Source of the DNA: Trichobilharzia szidati
Lineage: Eukaryota > Platyhelminthes > Trematoda > Strigeidida > Schistosomatidae
Length of the DNA stretch: 64,000 nucleotides
NCBI GenBank assembly: GCA_944472155.2
Contig: OX235273.1
Span: 34,755,204-34,819,203 of the forward strand
Direction of reading: 5' to 3'
Part shown: in pieces, positions 58,410-64,000 of the stretch
Layout: each line of letters starts with the position of its first letter
Position numbering within the stretch: position 1 is the first letter of the stretch
Position numbers and translations under genes: made by a program
The notes under the pieces: generated by a model
Seen by the model: only the letters and a program-made list of their open reading frames with translations
What the model was told of the DNA's origin: nothing
Databases searched by the model: none

Positions 58410-58600
58410 TTTGATTGATTTCTAGAATGATGGCGAGCTGACATCAGTTAGAGAACCATTGAAAACCAACAGAGAGTACTAGATAGCTGTTTCGTCCCTG
58501 TTTGAGGCTCTTCAGACCTCCCGTGCCACCTACTGACGATTCTGTTGGCGATCGAATAAGGCGAACCAGTGGACCCTATAGCCGTCGAGAAGCAATCCAA
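58410..58600 (-). repeat. Hammerhead-type SINE (family A), antisense
   Basis: In reverse complement the core is CTGAAGA and GAAA, both consensus, but stem II has a mismatch and stem I strands no longer pair. tRNA-like end eroded. Confidence 0.65.
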
Positions 58601-58767
58601 TGGTGGATCCAAGAATTCTAACATCTAGCAACTTGTGATACATAACTCAACCTCCAGTCAGTGTCACAGCCAAATATTTTTCCTCACACTCAACTTGATA
58701 GACGCCACAGGAACTTCAAGCAAGTTCTTCCTGCAGTCAGTCACTGGTGAACATTAGACTGATTTTC

Positions 58768-58845
58768 AAGTGAGCACTATTGAAGAGTCCCAAGCATGGA
58801 CGAAACAGATGCCCAGTACCCCTTGGTTTTTGAGTGTTGTTTTCC
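58768..58845 (+). repeat. Hammerhead-type SINE (family A), sense fragment
   Basis: actattgaagagtccc, tggacgaaacagatgc and ccagtacccct; core C3 is T. Confidence 0.6.
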
Positions 58846-58872
58846 ATCCTAAATTTCCCATGAATTCATTAT

Positions 58873-59132
58873 ATGGAGGATTTGATCATGAGCTGACATT
58901 AGTTAGAGAACCACTGGAAAACCTGGGAGTTATCCTCTCGTGGGTTGCATTAGTTGTAAGTGATAAATCAATGTTAGTTGGCAAACTATTGATAACTGCA
59001 AATTACTTAGCACTCATTTCGTCCTTATTTGAGATTATCCAACGATGTGCACCAACTATCCAGTTGGGTATGAAGTCTACGATCTTCAGGTTATAATGTG
59101 AGTATGTTGACCATTCAGCTGCGTGACTGGAA
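58873..59132 (-). repeat. Hammerhead-type SINE (family A), antisense, with internal insertion
   Basis: Tail (gatcatgagctgacattagt) at 58880 and the core/tRNA part at 59009-59132 are separated by about 80 bp of foreign sequence. Confidence 0.55.
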
Positions 59133-59479
59133 TATATTGTTTAGTCCTTGGATTTTAACTTCTGTCAATTCTCATGATATAGCGCCAATTTTAGATGTAT
59201 ATATACCAAAGTGGAAACCTTGCTTTTGTCAATACAAATATTCACTTACAACTGATATAAATACTCAAGTTTTAAGGAAACACTTTTATTACAGCATTGT
59301 TTATATCATAGTAAGTGAGTACTAAAATTATTTAGTATTTGAAGACTGGTTGATATACCCTTGCCTGTGACACGTGAGAGATAAAAAAACAAACAAACAA
59401 ACAACTGATCGTACATTTCCTTACCAACCTTATCTATCTATCATTGAGTTGTAAACTGAGATTTTTCACTTATTGACAG

Positions 59480-59541
59480 GTTTATAGTTTACCTCAAAAT
59501 TGGATGACTTTTGCTGCTTTTAGGCCTCAGAGTATTTATTG
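59480..59541 (+). CDS. Candidate exon, phase-compatible with the candidate at 56587
   Basis: Acceptor ttattgacag, donor gtaagg. Encodes VYSLPQNWMTFAAFRPQSIY plus two bases, open only when entered in phase 0, which is what 56587-56684 provides. No domain recognised. Confidence 0.3.
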
Positions 59542-60089
59542 GTAAGGATTGTTTCACAGTTAATAATCGCATATGCTTCATAAATTACACAGGTGTTTTG
59601 ATATTGAGTTATGCGTGAAATATGCGCAGATAGTGTTTGTTGTCTAGTAGGACAATGAGAGCTTCGCAAGTAAATCATCTGGCTCAGAGAACAAAACTGC
59701 ACCAGGATATTTCAACAAATCATTAGTTATACACGCTATTCTTTTCAGTTAGAGTAGGCAGGCTACTCACACCTTTTAGATGAATATATTGACATGGTAC
59801 AGTGTTTTCTAGATACTATAAGTTGTCATTTAAAAGCTTTTAGAATACATAAGCTTTATATCTTAGGACTGATTTATGTGAAATCTTTTCTGATATATAG
59901 TAGCGACTGACAAAATCTTGGTGTGAAAATACTAAACATTAGTCCAGCTTTTGCCTGTTTGCATTACTTATGGGTTCATACTAGTCAAGTGTCCTAAAAT
60001 ACTGCATACTGAACTGCTGTGATATATTATTAATATTATCTCCCTGGGTTCCGAGTGGGGCATAGGGTTTTCACAGAATATCCTCACTC

Positions 60090-61000
60090 TACTCTGTTTT
60101 CTCTTTGTTGATTGATGTCTTGGAGCGTGATATCACTCAACGATCTCGCTAGCGTGTGTTTTAGTTTATCTTCTTTTTTTTTCAGCATATTTTCTGGGCA
60201 ACAGGTTGTTGATTAGGTTGGTCCCAGAGTTCCATGTTACTAATCCTTTTCGACTGAACATGTTATCTTCAGTATGGTGGAGTGAAGGCAGCTGTTAATA
60301 AAAGTCTGCAGTAGGTTGTTGGAAATTTGTTTTTTTTTTATGACGCGCTAAGTTTTCGAATCTTGTAGCAGTAGAAGCACTGACTTGACATTATTGTTGA
60401 AAATTCGAGTCTTGTTCCTTATGCTGAGTCCTGTACGTCTCCACACTGGTTTCAGATTAGTGAACACCTATCTTGCTTTTCCGATCCTGCCTCTGATGTC
60501 CTCATCTGTGTCGTGGGTGGTCTTAAGCGATGTGGTCCAGTCCAAATAAATGGAAGAGGTTGGTTCTTTTAGGTTTCCCTCACTGATGGCGATCGGAGCT
60601 TATTGTTATTGTTAGTTAGGTTTCTTCTTCATCACCTCTGTCTTCTGCATATTCACTTGAAGTCCTGTATTCGCTGCTTTTTCTGCCATCTTTCTGGTTT
60701 TCGACTGCACATCTTCGAGTTTTTGTGACATGAAACATGATTCATCTGTGAATTCGAGATCTCCCGGAGTGTTTTTGTCGATCCAAATATGCCTGTCTTC
60801 TCACACCCTGTGGTCTATCGTATGATCCAGCCCATTACAATCAGGAATATCATCGGTGATAGTAGGTAGCTTGGTCTTACTCCTCTACTCACTTCAAACA
60901 CTTCACTGAGTTTTCCTTTGTGAATCACTTCGCATGTGTTATCATCATACAATTGTGATATAATGTTTATAAATGTTTTTGTCATTGCACTCTATAGTGT
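60090..61000 (-). pseudogene. RTE-like non-LTR element, RT C-terminal region
   Basis: Minus strand reads EFTDESCFMSQKLEDVQSKT (FADD degraded to FTDE), NTGLQVNMQKTEVMKK, then DIRGRIGKAR and NKTRIFNNNVKSVLL: the same family and block order as the 36-kb copy. Several stops. A fragment of family B (ctgggttccgagtggggc) lies at its low end, 60045-60070. Confidence 0.65.
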
Positions 61001-61131
61001 TGAAGTAGTTTCCAAGTTACTTCACAATCGATGGACTTGAGGTAAAGAGTGGACTACCATTCTCTGCTCTGTTCTACGACAGTACATACCGTTGCGACTT
61101 ACTCTGCGAACGACTTGCGTTTTCTAAATCC

Positions 61132-61368
61132 AGCCTTTTTTCTATTCCTTCACGTTCCCAGTGGAACATAGAACTTCAAGCCAGTGACTTGAAGTTTCTG
61201 TAGCAGTGGCGTTTATTTTTACTGGATGGGGTTGCTAGCCCCCTTTCCTCTTTACCAGTCTTATTAGTGGCTTAGCGAGGTAAAGGATTGCGTAAGTTGT
61301 CAGGGACCGAACCCCGGACCACATACGTGGTCGGCGAGCATTCTACCACTGTGCCACTGACGCACAAA
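61132..61368 (-). repeat. tRNA-Gly-like SINE (family B), near full-length antisense
   Basis: In reverse complement gtgcgtcagtggcacagtgg and tagaatgctcgccgaccacg (A box region), ccggggttcggtccctgac (B box), then a body ending tatgttccactgggaacg. Confidence 0.85.
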
Positions 61369-62269
61369 TCCAACCTATTCCAGTCGAACATTAAAGATGT
61401 AAGGTTACAGAGACGTCTGTGTGTTATTTACCAGTCTTGGTCTCGTATCAATGACCATTGATTGTTTCATAAACCCCTATGTGCAAGCCATTTGATGAGA
61501 TTATAGGGTTTCACTCTGTATGCCTAGGAAATCCATTAAACTACACAGCTACTCGCTATGTGTTATCTAAAATAAGACTACATAACTAGCTTAAAGGACA
61601 GATTTACACTGACCTCAACAAGAGATGATCCAAAACCATGAATGAATTCTCCTCACATTTAAAACTTCTTACAATCTATTCAATTTTCAATAGATTTTTT
61701 TATCTCTCATTCTCCTTGAATGTAAATATAAGGTGTGGCACATAGCTTAGACAAATTGATATTCTAATAATATTAGGCATACATAACACGTCGATATTGT
61801 GTTTCTGTCTAAATCTTTTGTGTGTAATAGACGACAGTATTTATTTGCTATTGATCTGCTACTTATCATCTCATCTTCCATCTCCAGCTTCTTCTTTTCG
61901 TTTTATCTGTTTATTTCATGACTTTTATAACAACACAATAACAACGATGGCAACAACAAAAACAGCAGTAGTATTGTTTGTTCACCGTTTTGATCTTGAT
62001 ATTTATGTCTGTGTGTCTATGCATGCATGTATGTATGCATGCGTGTGTGTGTGTGCGTGTCACTCTGTTTATCTGTTTGCTTGCTTTGACTTGTGTGGTC
62101 CCCTACTTGTGTTGTTTTAAATTTAAAGTTAAAAAAAGCATTTATTTGTAAAGTTTAAAAAAATCTTGAATCTGAACCCATTTATAGGTTTTAGGCCATT
62201 GTGAAATTTCATGATTGATCAAAAATAAATTTCTTTAGATAGTTTTGTGGTAATCATCCAAAGATTTTC

Positions 62270-62385
62270 ATTGCTTTACGTTCCAAGTGGAACATAGGGC
62301 TTCAAGCAGTGGTGGTGTTATTTTTTTTGTTTTGTGAAGGGAGGAGGGAGTGTAGTTGCTTGCTTTTCACACCCAACCTTCTGTC
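62270..62385 (-). repeat. tRNA-Gly-like SINE (family B), left part of a split copy
   Basis: ttacgttccaagtggaacat through cacacccaaccttctgtc; continues at 63034 after the family C insert. Confidence 0.75.
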
Positions 62386-63033
62386 CATTATGGATAAGAT
62401 TTTAATTTGATAAATCACACAGTGTTGTTATACAGTAATATTAACTGATGACCACGTTTCGAGCACAAATTATTGCTGCTCATAATCATATCAAGTCACT
62501 ACTCACACAACTTTCTTGCTTCATTTGTATACATGTGTGGAATTGACTAGATATTTGAATAAAAATCAATATGCGAAAATGTACATTCAGAAATAATAAT
62601 AATATGAGTGTTATTGATCAATTACAATCAGGTGGGAAATACGACGAGTGTTTTTATATTCTTAATAAGTTACTTGTTAGAATGTTGTGATGTGCCTGAA
62701 TGGAAATAGAATTTTAAGATTATTTATTATCTTCTTCTGATTTGAGGATAATAAATAATCTTAAACTTGATATGATTATGAGTGGCAATAATCTGTGCTC
62801 GAAACGTCATCAGTTAATATAACTGTACAACACTGTGTGATTTATCAAAATAAAATCTTATACATAATGGAATCTTAAAATTCTATTTCAATTCAAGGAC
62901 ATCACAGCATTCTAACAAGTTAATTATTATGACTATGAAAATACTCGTCTTATTTCCCATCTGATTGTAATTGATCAATAACAATAATAATGGAGTTATG
63001 CTCTACCACACTGCCCAAGTTTTATACTTATAT
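62386..63033. mobile_element. Family C insertion, 648 bp, with 12-bp target duplication
   Basis: The host SINE is interrupted with caaccttctgtc repeated on both sides (62374-62385 and 63034-63045). The insert itself is a head-to-head arrangement: 62387-62710 is the reverse complement of 45970-46312, then 62711-62880 and 62873-62990 repeat parts of the same unit in the forward sense. No protein is coded; the mechanism of movement is unknown. Confidence 0.75.
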
Positions 63034-63170
63034 CAACCTTCTGTCTTTACCAGATTCACTCCTGCGTAAGCTAGGTTTAAGAGTGCGTAGGTGGGGGAAT
63101 CGAACCTCTAACCATGTGTGTGTGTGGCTTGCGAGCATTCTACTTTTGACCCATCGACACAGAAAGCTAT
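63034..63170 (-). repeat. tRNA-Gly-like SINE (family B), right part of the split copy
   Basis: gaatcgaacctctaaccatg (B box) and cttgcgagcattctactt (A box region), followed by tcgacaca at the tRNA end. Confidence 0.75.
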
Positions 63171-63264
63171 ATATTGTTTTTCGCTTACTTCAAGGCAGCA
63201 TTGAGTGAGGTATGTTAATCATATGAATTAACAGCGGCAGAGAACCATTTTATTTGGTATAAAA

Positions 63265-63360
63265 CTCAGTAATACAGTATTATTTATTTACCAATGATGT
63301 GTTTCGAGTACAGTTTATTGCTCCTAATCAATATCAATGCACTCACTTATATAACTTCCT
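63265..63360 (-). repeat. Family C repeat, diverged fragment
   Basis: atgatgtgtttcgagtacag and aatcaatatcaatgcactca resemble the 62440-62500 block. Confidence 0.45.
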
Positions 63361-63689
63361 ACCCTAATTCTGTTATTTCTTATCCTTTGATTTTATATGG
63401 CTAGTAACATTTTCTATATATCTCTGGTATCAATGTTGCGTCATTTCTGATGGACTTCTTAGGTATACATTTGACGGGAAGAGGTTCAGTGACAGAAAGT
63501 TGATATGCGCCAATAATAAGCACAGTATCATTCTTATCTGAATTCGTTGTTATTTTACTGAATAAAGGCTTAATAATGCTTCTCCCTCTCATGAATAATG
63601 TTATTCGGTTTCTAGACATGAACTATCTGCAGTTGAGCATGAGGCTACACATTTGAAATACATTTGGATCTACTTATGGTGAGGGGTGT

Positions 63690-64000
63690 AGACTAGCTGA
63701 CTAGGTTCCCTATGAAGACAGATTCTAGAACATAGGCATTCCTACCGGCGTCCGACAATCATTATATTTCTTGAGCTAAAGGCGGCTTTCGATTCCGTCG
63801 ACCGAGAGGTTCTCTGGCGATGCTTGGCTGTAAAGGGAATGCTGAGAAAATACATTGCACTGATTAAGGCACTCTACTCGTACTCATGCAGCCAGGTGAG
63901 GGCTTATGGCGAGTTGTTATCTGAAGTGGTGACGACTAATGGCGTCCGTCAAGGATGCCCATTATCCCCATTCCTATTCAACTTCATCATAGGCGTACTA
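63690..64000 (+). CDS. Non-LTR retrotransposon reverse transcriptase, runs off the window
   Basis: The frame is open from about 63718 (QILEHRHSYRRPTIIIFLEL) to the end. It has KAAFDSVDREVLWRCL (RT motif A with the catalytic Asp in the AFDSVDR block), the GxLxxVRAYGE-like segment and NGVRQGCPLSPFLFNFI (motif B). This is the RTE/jockey-like RT of schistosome non-LTR elements. The YADD motif would follow outside the window. The start of the element is not in view: the bases before 63690 give no endonuclease, so the copy is probably 5'-truncated here. Confidence 0.8.

Noticed and set aside
62386..63033. A CRISPR-like or tandem array
   Set aside because: The repeated blocks are few, inverted and of unequal length; there are no regular spacers, and the host is eukaryotic.

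Overview
The window reads as a piece of a blood-fluke (Schistosoma or close relative) nuclear genome. It is AT-rich, has no operons or ribosome binding sites, and carries one spliced gene with introns of 34 and 40 bp beside introns of kilobases. It also holds Merlin DNA transposons, Smα-type SINEs with hammerhead-ribozyme cores, a Penelope-like element with a GIY-YIG domain, and RTE-like and CR1-like non-LTR debris. I assign the genus by these family signatures; the species cannot be fixed from sequence alone.

Layout. 1-1650: two degenerate Merlin transposons, one nested inside the other in opposite orientation. 1650-26450: no confident gene; an unassigned 201-codon ORF (5502-6107), fragments of CR1-like non-LTR elements (7.3-8.0, 9.4-9.7, 19.7-20.2, 20.5-21.2, 22.9-23.5 kb), further Merlin copies (10.06-10.63 and 18.42-18.66 kb) and an RTE-like endonuclease/linker relic (23.65-25.09 kb).

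26459-42264 (and probably further right): the one confident gene, on the + strand. It is an actin-binding LIM protein (abLIM/UNC-115/dematin-like) read through seven exons whose splice phases all agree. It has two complete LIM domains, a long low-complexity linker, and an abLIM-like FHLPE motif. Its last exon here ends in phase 1, so the gene is incomplete; two phase-compatible candidate exons lie at 56587-56684 and 59480-59541.

The introns and the rest of the window are filled with repeats: a tRNA-derived SINE whose tail has a hammerhead core (about 15 copies, often as inverted pairs), a tRNA-Gly-like SINE (about 10 copies, mostly antisense to the gene), Smα copies at 52.4-53.8 kb, RTE-like copies (one at 36.0-36.9 kb with a 13-bp target duplication), Penelope pieces at 41.2 and 54.7-55.7 kb, a 794-bp Merlin with perfect 8-bp target duplication at 39.56-40.36 kb, a 384-bp near-perfect palindrome at 46.55-46.93 kb, and an insertion with 12-bp target duplication splitting a SINE at 62.4-63.0 kb. 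The window ends inside an open non-LTR reverse transcriptase. Apart from the LIM gene, what is readable is mobile-element sequence at different stages of decay.
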